Origin: Mycolicibacterium peregrinum
GTDB lineage: Bacteria; Actinomycetota; Actinomycetes; Mycobacteriales; Mycobacteriaceae
Reading direction: 5' to 3'
NCBI RefSeq assembly: GCF_002102345.1
Contig: NZ_LQPP01000043.1
Coordinates: 62,001-126,000 of the forward strand
DNA length: 64,000 nt
Shown here: piece after piece, positions 51,880 through 60,537 of the stretch
Layout of the letters: each line of letters opens with the position of its first letter
How positions within the stretch are numbered: position 1 is the stretch's first letter
The notes under the pieces: generated by a model
What the model saw: the letters and a program-made list of their open reading frames with translations, nothing else
What the model was told of the DNA's origin: nothing
Database searches by the model: none
Position numbers and translations under genes: made by a program

Positions 51880-53187
51880 GTGCGTCTAGCGTCAGACCTC
51901 GAGCTTCCCCGCCGCGTTGCGGTGATTTCCGTACACACTTCGCCGCTGGCGCAGCCGGGCACCGGTGACGCCGGCGGGATGAATGTCTACGTGCTGCAGA
52001 CCGCGTTGCAGCTGGCCCGTCGTGGCGTCGAGGTGGAGGTTTTCACCAGGGCCACCTCCTCGTCGGACGCTCCGGTGGTGCCGGTGGCGCCGGGGGTGTT
52101 GGTGCGCAATGTGGTGGCCGGGCCGTTCGAGGGCCTGGACAAGTACGACCTGCCCACACAGCTGTGCGCGTTCACCGCGGGGGTGTTGCGCGCCGAGGCG
52201 ACGCACGAGCCCGGCTATTACGACGTCGTCCACTCGCACTACTGGCTGTCCGGTCAGGTCGGCTGGCTGGCCCGGGATCGCTGGGCGGTGCCGCTCGTGC
52301 ACACCGCGCACACCCTGGCCGCGGTGAAGAACGCCTCGCTGGCCGCCGGTGATTCGCCCGAGCCGCCGCTGCGCGCGGTGGGGGAGCAGCAGGTGGTCGA
52401 CGAGGCCGACCGCCTCATCGTCAACACCGAACATGAAGCACAGCAACTGGTTTCGCTTCACCACGCCGATCCGGGACGGATCGATGTGGTGCATCCCGGG
52501 GTTGACCTGGATGCCTTCACCCCGGGTGATCGCGACGCGGCACGGGCCGTCCTGGGCATTGCGTCGCACGAGCAGGTAGTGGCGTTCGTGGGCCGGATCC
52601 AGCCGCTCAAGGCGCCCGACGTGCTGTTGCGGGCCGCCGCCAAACTGCCCGGGGTCCGGGTGCTGGTCGCCGGTGGGCCGTCGGGCAGTGGCCTGGCCGA
52701 GCCCGACACCCTGGTTCGGCTTGCCGACGAACTGGGTATCACCGACCGCGTGACGTTCCTGCCCCCGCAGTCCCGCGAACAGTTGGTCAACGTGTACCGC
52801 GCCGCCGATCTGGTCGCGGTGCCCAGCTATTCCGAGTCGTTCGGCCTGGTCGCGATCGAGGCTCAGGCCTGCGGGACGCCCGTGGTGGCGGCCGCGGTCG
52901 GCGGCCTGCCGGTCGCGGTGGCCGACGGGGTCAGCGGTGCCCTGGTCGACGGACACGACGTCGACGACTGGGCGGCCGCCATCGACGGCGTGCTGCAGCG
53001 CGATCCGGGGCCGTTGCGCCTGGCGGCCGCGGCCCACGCCGCGCAGTTCTCCTGGGCACACACCGTCGACGCCCTGCTGAACAGCTACGCCCATGCGATG
53101 AGTGACTACCGGTCCCGGCATCGCAGGCCGTCGGCCCGACGTCCGGGGCGCCGGTTCGCGCTGCGCCGTGGGGTGCGAGCCTTATGA
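51880..53187 (+). CDS. mshA: D-inositol-3-phosphate glycosyltransferase MshA
   Basis: 435 residues, GT-B fold family 4. VHTSPLAQPGTGDAGGMNVYVLQTA at the N-terminus binds UDP-GlcNAc; FVGRIQPLKAPDVLL and PSYSESFGLVAIEAQACGTPVVAA are the C-domain donor site with the EX7E motif. It makes the first intermediate of mycothiol from UDP-GlcNAc and inositol phosphate. GTG start at 51880. Probably co-transcribed with the ROK gene and the poly-Cys leader. The C-terminus is Arg-rich. Confidence 0.96.
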   Translation: MRLASDLELPRRVAVISVHTSPLAQPGTGDAGGMNVYVLQTALQLARRGVEVEVFTRATSSSDAPVVPVAPGVLVRNVVAGPFEGLDKYDLPTQLCAFTAGVLRAEATHEPGYYDVVHSHYWLSGQVGWLARDRWAVPLVHTAHTLAAVKNASLAAGDSPEPPLRAVGEQQVVDEADRLIVNTEHEAQQLVSLHHADPGRIDVVHPGVDLDAFTPGDRDAARAVLGIASHEQVVAFVGRIQPLKAPDVLLRAAAKLPGVRVLVAGGPSGSGLAEPDTLVRLADELGITDRVTFLPPQSREQLVNVYRAADLVAVPSYSESFGLVAIEAQACGTPVVAAAVGGLPVAVADGVSGALVDGHDVDDWAAAIDGVLQRDPGPLRLAAAAHAAQFSWAHTVDALLNSYAHAMSDYRSRHRRPSARRPGRRFALRRGVRAL

Positions 53188-53218
53188 GCGAAGCTCGCGA
53201 GCGAATCTTCGGCGCATC

Positions 53219-53716
53219 ATGACCGACGTCGCAAAGATCATCACCGACAGCCTCGACGAACACGAGCTGGTCTATCACCACCACGAGGGCGCACACGGCG
53301 GCCTGCCCGGCATCATCGTCGAGCTGCCGGGGGAACGGAAGCTCAAGACCAACACCATCCTGAGCGTCGGCGAGCACTCGGTGCGCGTCGAGGCGTTCGT
53401 CTGCCGCAAGCCCGACGAGAACTTCGAGGGCGTCTACCGGTTCCTGCTCAAGCGCAACCGCAGGCTCTACGGCGTCGCCTACACCCTCGACAACGTCGGC
53501 GACATCTACCTCGTCGGCCGGATGTCGCTGGAGTCGGTCAGCGCCGACGAGATCGATCGCGTGCTCGGCCAGGTGCTCGAGGCCGTCGACTCCGACTTCA
53601 ATACCTTGCTGGAACTGGGTTTCCGCTCCTCGATCCAGAAAGAGTGGGAATGGCGCGTGTCGCGCGGTGAGTCGCTGAAGAACTTGGAGGCGTTCGAGCA
53701 CCTGATCGAGGACTAG
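53219..53716 (+). CDS. YbjN domain-containing protein (Rv0487-like)
   Basis: 165 residues, soluble. EHELVYHHHEGAHGGLPGIIVELPGERKLKTNTIL and FEGVYRFLLKRNRRLYGVAYTLDNVGDIYLVGRM fit the YbjN fold, related to type III secretion chaperones. ATG at 53219 is 31 nt after mshA. In M. tuberculosis Rv0488, a LysE-type transporter gene, follows; it is missing here and gpmA comes next. Confidence 0.83.
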   Translation: MTDVAKIITDSLDEHELVYHHHEGAHGGLPGIIVELPGERKLKTNTILSVGEHSVRVEAFVCRKPDENFEGVYRFLLKRNRRLYGVAYTLDNVGDIYLVGRMSLESVSADEIDRVLGQVLEAVDSDFNTLLELGFRSSIQKEWEWRVSRGESLKNLEAFEHLIED

Positions 53717-53766
53717 GCGCTCGTGAGAAGATCACACGGCCCGCACGCGAGGAGGAAGACTAACCA

Positions 53767-54510
53767 ATGCCGACGCTGATCCTGCTCCGCCACGGTGAGA
53801 GCGACTGGAACCAGAAGAACCTGTTCACGGGATGGGTCGACGTCGACCTCACCGACAAGGGCCGCACCGAGGCCGTCCGCGGCGGCCAGCTGCTGGTCGA
53901 GAACGACGTGCTGCCCGACGTGGTCTACACCTCGCTGCTGCGTCGCGCGATCACCACCGCCAATCTGGCGCTGGATGCCGCCGACCGGCACTGGATCCCC
54001 GTGCACCGCGACTGGCGGCTCAACGAGCGGCACTACGGCGCGCTGCAGGGCCTGGACAAGGCCGCCACCAAGGAAAAGTACGGCGAAGAGCAGTTCATGG
54101 CATGGCGGCGCAGCTACGACACCCCGCCGCCGGCCATCGAGAAGGGCAGCGAGTTCAGCCAGGACTCCGACCCGCGCTACGCCGACATCGGCGGCGGCCC
54201 GCTGACCGAATGCCTCAAGGACGTCGTGACCCGGTTCGTGCCGTACTACGAGGCGACGATCGTGCCCGACCTGAAGGCCGGCAAGACCGTCCTGATCGCC
54301 GCCCACGGAAACTCGCTGCGTGCGCTGGTCAAATACCTCGACGGAATGTCCGACGAGGAGGTGGTCGGCCTGAACATCCCGACCGGCATCCCGCTGCGCT
54401 ACGACCTCGACGAGAACCTCAAACCCCTGGTCGCGGGCGGTCAGTACCTGGACCCTGAGGCAGCTGCCGCGGGGGCCGCCGCCGTGGCCGCGCAGGGCGC
54501 CAAGAAATAG
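53767..54510 (+). CDS. gpmA: 2,3-bisphosphoglycerate-dependent phosphoglycerate mutase
   Basis: 247 residues. LLRHGESDWNQKNLFTGWVDVDLTDKG holds the phospho-acceptor His, LNERHYGALQG the active-site region, and IAAHGNSLRALVKYLDG the second His. It interconverts 3- and 2-phosphoglycerate in glycolysis. ATG with GAGGA 12 nt upstream. A short Ala-rich C-terminus. Orthologous to gpm1 (Rv0489). Confidence 0.96.
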   Translation: MPTLILLRHGESDWNQKNLFTGWVDVDLTDKGRTEAVRGGQLLVENDVLPDVVYTSLLRRAITTANLALDAADRHWIPVHRDWRLNERHYGALQGLDKAATKEKYGEEQFMAWRRSYDTPPPAIEKGSEFSQDSDPRYADIGGGPLTECLKDVVTRFVPYYEATIVPDLKAGKTVLIAAHGNSLRALVKYLDGMSDEEVVGLNIPTGIPLRYDLDENLKPLVAGGQYLDPEAAAAGAAAVAAQGAKK

Positions 54511-54544
54511 TTCGCTGGACACGCAGGCTTGCGGGCAAACAGCA

Positions 54545-54561
54545 GGTTACCGAGGGTTAAC
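54545..54561 (+). promoter_or_regulatory. Direct repeat upstream of senX3
   Basis: GGTTACC (54545-54551) and GGTTAAC (54555-54561) start 10 bp apart, about one helix turn, the layout used by OmpR/PhoB-type regulators. GTTCACC at 54628-54634 may be a further half-site. RegX3 autoregulation is inferred. The gap 54511-54653 holds nothing else. Confidence 0.45.
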
Positions 54562-54653
54562 GACAGCCGAACTCCTGTATTTGTCGGTGTGACTTGTCCC
54601 GTTTTGGCCGCACGCTGCTGGGATGACGTTCACCGTGTGCGTACGATTTTCGC

Positions 54654-55853
54654 GTGAGCTTGGTGTCGGCGTTACTGCTGACGGCGGTCGTGTCGTTGCT
54701 CGCGCTGATCGTCGGTGCGGGGGTGGCCGCCGTGGTCGCCCCCCGCATCGTGGCCAAGCGGCAGCAGCGCGAGGCTGATCAGGCAGGCCTGACGGTGTCG
54801 CAGATGCTGCAGCACATCGTGTCTGCAGCACCCAACGGAATCGTCGTGGTCGACACGTTCAACGACGTCGTCTACGCCAACGACCGCGCGACCGAACTCG
54901 GCGTCGTGCGGGACCGCCTGCTCGACGACCGGGCCTGGCGGGCGGCCGAGCAGGTGTTCGCCACCGGCCAGCCCATCGATGTCGATCTGTCGCCCCGCAA
55001 GCTCCCGCACCCCGGCCGGTCGGGCATCTCGGTGCGCGGCTGGGTGCGGCCGCTGAGCAGTGAGGACCGCCGCTTCGCGGTCGTCTACGCCGACGACCAG
55101 TCCGAGCATGCCCGGATGGAAGCCACGCGCCGTGACTTCGTCGCCAATGTCAGCCACGAGCTCAAAACCCCGGTGGGGGCCATGCGGGTACTCGCAGAGG
55201 CGCTACAGGCCTCCGCCGACGACCCCGACATGGTGCGTCGTTTCTCCGACAAGATGGTGGCCGAATCGCTGCGGCTGGCCGACATGGTGGGCGAGCTGAT
55301 CGAACTGTCCCGGCTGCAGGGCGCCGAGCGGCTGCCCGATCTGGGGGCCGTCGACGTCGACACCGTGGTGTCCGAGGCGCTGTCGCGGCACAAGGTGGCC
55401 GCCGACAAGGCCGACATCTCGATCACCACCGACGCCGCGACCGGCTACCGGGTGCTGGGTGACCAGACCTTGCTCGCGACCGCCATCGCCAATCTGGTGT
55501 CCAACGCAATTGCGTACTCGCCCAACGGATCCGGTATCTCGGTGAGCCGGCGCCGGCGGGGCGGCAGCGTCGAGATCGCGGTCACCGACCGCGGTATCGG
55601 AATCGCCAAGGCCGATCAGGAACGGGTCTTCGAGCGGTTCTTCCGGGTCGACAAGGCCCGGTCGCGTGCCACCGGCGGTACCGGGCTGGGCCTGGCGATC
55701 GTCAAACACGTGGCCGCGAACCACAACGGAACCATCCGGCTGTGGAGTCAGCCGGGCACCGGGTCGACATTCACCCTGTCGATTCCGGCCTATCCCGAAA
55801 CCGATGAGTCCACAGGTGACTCAGACGACCGAGAGGATTCGCGAGACCGATGA
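54654..55853 (+). CDS. senX3: Sensor histidine kinase SenX3
   Basis: 399 residues. One clear N-terminal membrane helix (LVSALLLTAVVSLLALIVGAGVAAVVAP), a PAS-like domain (about 45-150), the phospho-acceptor His in VANVSHELKTPVGAMRVLAEAL, and an ATPase domain with NLVSNAIAYSPNGSG, DRGIGI and GTGLGLAIVKHV. It senses phosphate shortage together with the Pst system. GTG at 54654. Overlaps regX3 by 4 nt (ATGA), without the MIRU repeats found between these genes in M. tuberculosis. Confidence 0.96.
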   Translation: MSLVSALLLTAVVSLLALIVGAGVAAVVAPRIVAKRQQREADQAGLTVSQMLQHIVSAAPNGIVVVDTFNDVVYANDRATELGVVRDRLLDDRAWRAAEQVFATGQPIDVDLSPRKLPHPGRSGISVRGWVRPLSSEDRRFAVVYADDQSEHARMEATRRDFVANVSHELKTPVGAMRVLAEALQASADDPDMVRRFSDKMVAESLRLADMVGELIELSRLQGAERLPDLGAVDVDTVVSEALSRHKVAADKADISITTDAATGYRVLGDQTLLATAIANLVSNAIAYSPNGSGISVSRRRRGGSVEIAVTDRGIGIAKADQERVFERFFRVDKARSRATGGTGLGLAIVKHVAANHNGTIRLWSQPGTGSTFTLSIPAYPETDESTGDSDDREDSRDR

Positions 55854-56536
55854 CCAGCGTGTTGATCGTTGAGGACGAGGAGTCGCTGGCCGATCCCCTG
55901 GCATTCCTGCTCCGCAAGGAAGGCTTCGAGGCCACCGTGGTGGCCGATGGTCCCTCTGCACTGGCCGAGTTCGAGCGTTCCGGCGCCGATATCGTCCTGC
56001 TGGACCTGATGCTGCCGGGGATGAGCGGTACCGACGTCTGTAAGCAACTGCGTGCCCGGTCCAGCGTGCCGGTGATCATGGTCACCGCACGGGACAGTGA
56101 GATCGACAAGGTCGTCGGTCTCGAGTTGGGTGCCGATGACTATGTCACCAAGCCGTATTCGGCCCGCGAGCTGATCGCGCGGATCCGGGCGGTGCTGCGG
56201 CGCGGCTCCGACACCGACGACAGTGCGATCGGTGATGGCGTGCTGGAAGCCGGCCCGGTCCGGATGGACGTGGAACGCCACGTCGTGAGCGTCAACGGGG
56301 AACAGATCACGTTGCCGCTCAAGGAGTTCGACCTCCTGGAATACCTGATGCGCAACAGTGGCCGGGTGCTCACCCGTGGCCAGCTCATCGACCGGGTGTG
56401 GGGCGCCGACTACGTGGGTGACACCAAAACCCTTGACGTGCATGTCAAGCGGCTGCGGTCCAAGATCGAGTCCGATCCGGCCAACCCGGTGCACCTGGTC
56501 ACCGTGCGTGGCCTCGGCTACAAGCTGGAGGGCTGA
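55850..56536 (+). CDS. regX3: Response regulator RegX3
   Basis: 228 residues, OmpR/PhoB type. Receiver domain with EDEES at the start, the phospho-Asp in IVLLDLMLPGM and Lys in DDYVTKPYSARELIARI; winged-helix domain with YLMRNSGRVLTRGQLIDRVWG and VHVKRLRSKIE. It activates phosphate-acquisition genes when phosphorylated by SenX3. ATG overlaps the senX3 stop. Confidence 0.97.
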   Translation: MTSVLIVEDEESLADPLAFLLRKEGFEATVVADGPSALAEFERSGADIVLLDLMLPGMSGTDVCKQLRARSSVPVIMVTARDSEIDKVVGLELGADDYVTKPYSARELIARIRAVLRRGSDTDDSAIGDGVLEAGPVRMDVERHVVSVNGEQITLPLKEFDLLEYLMRNSGRVLTRGQLIDRVWGADYVGDTKTLDVHVKRLRSKIESDPANPVHLVTVRGLGYKLEG

Positions 56537-56540
56537 GTTC

Positions 56541-57326
56541 TCAGTCGGTGTGCTCGGCGGCGCGGGTCGCCGGATGCACGGCGACCAGGCCGAGGCCACT
56601 GCGGCGCCGGCACATCGCGGCCAACTCGGCGTAGGCCTTCTCGCCGAGCACCGCGGTGAGCTCGGGGGCGTAGGACTCGAACACCGGGCGGGCGCCGACG
56701 TGGGCGGCGGGGTCACCGGTGCAGTACCAGTGCAGGTCCGCACCGCCCTCGCCCCAGCCGCGCCGGTCGTACTCGGTGATGACGGTGCGCAGGATCTGGG
56801 TGTCGTCGGGCCGGGTGATCCACTCCTGGCTGCGCCGGATCGGCAACTGCCAGCACACGTCGGGCTTCATGGTCAGCGGCTCGACCCCGAGCTTGAGGGC
56901 CTTGCTGTGCAGGGCGCATCCGATGCCGCCGGGAAAGCCCGGGCGGTTCAGGAAGATGCACGCCCCCTTGTACTTTCGGGTCCGCAGGTTGGGCTTGCCG
57001 TCGTACTCGTCGTCCTCCAGGAAGCCCTTGCGGCCCAGGCCCTTGTCGCGGAACTGCCAGTCCTCGTCGGTCAGCTGTTTGACCGCATCGTCCAGCCGGG
57101 CCCGGTCGTCGTCGTCAGAAAGGAACGCGCCATGCGAGCAGCAGCCGTCGTCCGGGCGGCCCTCGACGGTGCCCTTGCAGGCCGGTGTGCCGAACACACA
57201 CGTCCAGCGGGACAGCAACCACGTCATATCGGCCGCGATCAGATGGGTCGCGTCCTCCGGGTCGTAGAACTCCACCCATTCGCGGGCAAAGTCGAGTTCG
57301 ACTTCGCCGGGATGCACATCTGTCAC
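56541..57326 (-). CDS. Conserved cysteine-rich protein (Rv0495c-like)
   Basis: 261 residues. Clustered cysteines suggest metal or iron-sulfur binding: CVFGTPACKG, GCCSHGAF, YKGACIFLNRPGFPGGIGCALH and KPDVCWQL, and a late WYCTGDP. No membrane segment. GTG 57326 is used, although Rv0495c is annotated somewhat longer. It converges on regX3 with 4 nt between stops. Function unknown; an essential-type conserved actinobacterial protein by distribution (recalled). Confidence 0.78.
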   Translation of the reverse strand: MTDVHPGEVELDFAREWVEFYDPEDATHLIAADMTWLLSRWTCVFGTPACKGTVEGRPDDGCCSHGAFLSDDDDRARLDDAVKQLTDEDWQFRDKGLGRKGFLEDDEYDGKPNLRTRKYKGACIFLNRPGFPGGIGCALHSKALKLGVEPLTMKPDVCWQLPIRRSQEWITRPDDTQILRTVITEYDRRGWGEGGADLHWYCTGDPAAHVGARPVFESYAPELTAVLGEKAYAELAAMCRRRSGLGLVAVHPATRAAEHTD

Positions 57327-57475
57327 GGCGCAAACGGTACCCCTATATGGCGGAACGCATTTCCCAACTGCGGCAGGACGCGCGGTGGGAAGTGCCACAG
57401 CCCGGGTGGGCGCATCTCGCGGGTTGCGGGAGGTCCGGCCACGAAGCGCTGGTGGTCTGCGGTTAGGTTGGTGCA

Positions 57476-58447
57476 GTGCGGTTAGGCGTGCTCGATGTCG
57501 GGAGCAACACGGTTCATCTCCTCGTGGTGGATGCACGCCGTGGCGGACACCCGACTCCGATGAGCTCCACCAAGGCAGCGTTGCGACTCGCCGAGGCGAT
57601 CGACGGCTCCGGCAAACTGACCCGCAAGGGCGCCGACAGCCTGGTGGCCACGGTTGACGAGTTCGCCAAGATCGCCACCAGCTCGGGTTGTGCCGAGTTG
57701 ATGGCGTTTGCCACCTCGGCGGTGCGCGATGCCACCAACTCCGAGGAGGTGCTGGCCAGGGTGCGGGCCGAGACCGGGGTTTCCCTCGGCGTGCTGAGCG
57801 GGGTCGACGAATCCCGCCTGACATTCCTGGCGGTGCGCCGCTGGTACGGCTGGAGCGCGGGCCGCATCATCAACATCGACATCGGCGGCGGCTCGCTGGA
57901 ACTGTCCAGCGGGGTCGACGAAGAGCCGGAGGTGGCGCTCTCGCTGCCACTGGGAGCGGGCCGGTTGACCAGGGAGTGGTTGGCCGAAGACCCACCTGGG
58001 CGGCGCCGGGTCGCGATGCTGCGGGACTGGCTGGCCACCGAGCTGGCTGATGCCGGCACCACCATGCGCCGCTCCGGCAACCCGGACCTCGCGGTGGCGA
58101 CGTCGAAGACCTTCCGATCGCTGGCCCGACTCACCGGGGCGGCCCCCTCGGGCGCAGGCCCGCGGGTGAAGCGGACCCTCACCGCGGCTGGATTAAGACA
58201 GCTCATAGCTTTCATCTCTAGGATGACAGCGGCTGACCGTGCCGAACTGGAAGGGGTGAGTGCCGAGAGGGCACCACAGATCGTGGCCGGTGCTTTGGTA
58301 GCTGAGGCTAGTATGCGAGCACTGGAGATCGATTCCGTCGACATTTGCCCCTGGGCGTTGCGGGAGGGGTTGATTCTGCGGAAACTCGACAGCGAGGCCG
58401 ACGGCACAGCCTTGGTAGAGACGTCGGCGCGGGACGCCGGACGTTAA
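57476..58447 (+). CDS. ppx: Ppx/GppA-family exopolyphosphatase (Rv0496-like)
   Basis: 323 residues, actin-like ATPase fold. LGVLDVGSNTVHLLVVDARRG (phosphate 1), FATSAVRDATNS and IINIDIGGGSLELSSG (phosphate 2). The family removes terminal phosphates from polyphosphate or converts pppGpp to ppGpp. This short two-domain form corresponds to MTB-PPX1, which prefers short chains. GTG at 57476. With the two PPK2 genes it covers both use and breakdown of polyphosphate in this window. Confidence 0.92.
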   Translation: MRLGVLDVGSNTVHLLVVDARRGGHPTPMSSTKAALRLAEAIDGSGKLTRKGADSLVATVDEFAKIATSSGCAELMAFATSAVRDATNSEEVLARVRAETGVSLGVLSGVDESRLTFLAVRRWYGWSAGRIINIDIGGGSLELSSGVDEEPEVALSLPLGAGRLTREWLAEDPPGRRRVAMLRDWLATELADAGTTMRRSGNPDLAVATSKTFRSLARLTGAAPSGAGPRVKRTLTAAGLRQLIAFISRMTAADRAELEGVSAERAPQIVAGALVAEASMRALEIDSVDICPWALREGLILRKLDSEADGTALVETSARDAGR

Positions 58448-58477
58448 GGAAAAGCTAGCCCCAAAGGCAACATAGGT

Positions 58478-59611
58478 ATGACAGGACCAGAGAACAGCCC
58501 ATCCGGCACCCGACCGATCTCGGTCGCCGAGTTGCTGGCAAAGAACGGGACGATCGGGGCACCCCCGGTCGGCGGTCGCCGTCGGCGTCGGCGCGGTAAC
58601 AGCGACTCGGTGACGGTCGCCGAACTCACCGGCGAGATTCCGATCATCACCGATGACATGGAGCCCGAAACCCTCGACGAGTCGGTTCCAGCGCCTGATC
58701 CACTGGTCGACACGGCCGTCGTCGCCCCGATCCGCGATGAACCCCGCGAAACACGCGAGCCCCGCGAACAACCGCGGGACGAGCCGCGGGTCCGCAACGG
58801 TGGCCCCCGGCCCGCTCGGACCCCTCGGGTCAAGCCGCCCAGGCCGGTGGAGCCAGAAGAGGTGCGCACCGAGGCCGAGGACGACTACGACGCGCACCTG
58901 GCGGCACGTGACGCCGACCCCGAGCCGATCGAATTCCGGCCACGTCCGCGGCGCGCGCAGCCCAAGGTGCCGGCACGGGACTACCGACCGTCGGGTACCG
59001 GCGCCGAGCGGATGAGCCCCGACCCGCTCTACGACATCGGCGCGGACGACGCGGCGGAGCCGGATGACGCGCTGGTGGAGCCAGACGCCCACGACCTCGA
59101 TGTGGATGCAGTCGACGACACCGTCTACGACGACTACGCGGGTGACGACTACGACGACGAATACGGCGATCGTTCGTACGCTCCGCTCGGCCCGTTGTTC
59201 GGCGGCGGTTCCGTCGCCGACGAGCAGGCCCGCCGTCCCCGTGGCCGCGACGATGTCGATCTCGAACACGACGGAGACCTCTCCGAGGGCACCGGCACGG
59301 CCGGTGATTTCGACGAGCACGACGAATTCGACGACGACCAGCCGCCCGCCTCCCCGCTGGTCCGCGGAATGTGGATCGTCGGTCAGTGCGTGATCGCGGT
59401 GGCCTTCGGTGCCGGTCTGTTCGTCGCCTTCGATCAGCTGTGGAAGTGGAACACCATCGTCGCGCTGGTGCTCGGGGTGCTGGTCATCCTCGGCCTGGCC
59501 GGTGGCGTCCGGGTGGTCCGCAAGACCGAGGACATCGGCAGCACGCTGACCGCGGTGGCGGTAGGGGCCCTGGTGACCTTCGGACCGCTGGCCCTGCTGC
59601 AGGCGAGTTAG
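58478..59611 (+). CDS. Membrane protein with long acidic N-terminus (Rv0497-like)
   Basis: 377 residues. The first 300 are disordered, rich in Asp, Glu, Arg and Pro (DDDYDAHLAARDADPEP, DDYAGDDYDDEYGD), then two C-terminal membrane helices (about 305-325 and 330-370). A short RPISVAELLAKNG motif near the N-terminus recurs as SVTVAELTGEIP, typical of this actinobacterial group. Length exceeds that of Rv0497 (about 310), mainly in the acidic part. Function unknown. Confidence 0.82.
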   Translation: MTGPENSPSGTRPISVAELLAKNGTIGAPPVGGRRRRRRGNSDSVTVAELTGEIPIITDDMEPETLDESVPAPDPLVDTAVVAPIRDEPRETREPREQPRDEPRVRNGGPRPARTPRVKPPRPVEPEEVRTEAEDDYDAHLAARDADPEPIEFRPRPRRAQPKVPARDYRPSGTGAERMSPDPLYDIGADDAAEPDDALVEPDAHDLDVDAVDDTVYDDYAGDDYDDEYGDRSYAPLGPLFGGGSVADEQARRPRGRDDVDLEHDGDLSEGTGTAGDFDEHDEFDDDQPPASPLVRGMWIVGQCVIAVAFGAGLFVAFDQLWKWNTIVALVLGVLVILGLAGGVRVVRKTEDIGSTLTAVAVGALVTFGPLALLQAS

Positions 59612-59658
59612 CGCCCGCGCACGCGAGGAGCGCAGCAGCCTCAGTACACAATTGGGTT

Positions 59659-60504
59659 GTGCGCCCAGCCATCAAGATCGGTCTGTCCACCGCCTCGGTC
59701 TATCCGCTGAGGACGGAGGCGGCCTTCGAGTACGCCGCCCGTCTCGGTTACGACGGTGTCGAGCTGATGGTGTGGGCGGAATCGGTCAGCCAGGACATCG
59801 ACACCATCGCGAAGATGTCGGCGCATTACGGCGTGCCGGTGTTGTCGGTACATGCGCCGTGCCTGCTGATCTCGCAGCGGGTGTGGGGCGCCAACCCGAT
59901 CCCGAAGCTGGAACGCAGCGTGCGGGCCGCCGAACAACTGGGCGCGCAGACCGTCGTCGTGCATCCGCCGTTCCGTTGGCAGCGACGCTATGCCGAGGGT
60001 TTCAGCGACCAGGTCGCCCAACTGGAGGCCGACAGCGAGGTTCTGGTGGCGGTGGAGAACATGTTCCCGTTCCGGGCCGACCGGTTCTTCGGGGCGGGTG
60101 GCACCTCCGTGGAGCGGATGCGTAAGCGCGGCGGCCGGCCGGGCCCCGGCATCTCTGCCTTTGCGCCGTCCTACGACCCGCTGGACGGCAATCACGCGCA
60201 CTACACACTCGATCTGAGCCACACCGCGACGGCGGGCACCGACGCGATGGACATGGCCCGGCGCATGGGCGACGGCCTGGTGCACCTGCATCTGTGCGAC
60301 GGTAAGGGCGCCTCCACCGACGAGCATCTGGTTCCGGGTCGCGGAACCCAACCCACCGCCGAGGTGTGCCAGCTCCTGGCCGCGGGCAATTTCTCGGGCC
60401 ATGTCGTCCTCGAGGTCACCACCTCGGCGGCGCGGACGGCCACCGAACGTGAGGCGCTGCTGACCGAGTCCCTGCAGTTCGCCCGTACGCACCTGTTGCG
60501 CTGA
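59659..60504 (+). CDS. Sugar phosphate isomerase/epimerase family TIM barrel (Rv0498-like)
   Basis: 281 residues, AP-endonuclease-2/xylose-isomerase-like barrel. IGLSTASVYPLRTEAAFEYAARLGYDGVELMVW at the start, VLSVHAPCLL, TVVVHPPFRWQ, LVAVENMFPF, YTLDLSHTAT and HLHLCDG, VVLEVTT: metal-binding Glu/His/Asp in the expected strands. Substrate unknown. GTG 59659 opens the first strand. Matches Rv0498 in place and size. Confidence 0.86.
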   Translation: MRPAIKIGLSTASVYPLRTEAAFEYAARLGYDGVELMVWAESVSQDIDTIAKMSAHYGVPVLSVHAPCLLISQRVWGANPIPKLERSVRAAEQLGAQTVVVHPPFRWQRRYAEGFSDQVAQLEADSEVLVAVENMFPFRADRFFGAGGTSVERMRKRGGRPGPGISAFAPSYDPLDGNHAHYTLDLSHTATAGTDAMDMARRMGDGLVHLHLCDGKGASTDEHLVPGRGTQPTAEVCQLLAAGNFSGHVVLEVTTSAARTATEREALLTESLQFARTHLLR

Positions 60505-60537
60505 ACCCGATTCCGCCCACCCCAGTAGAGGACGCAC

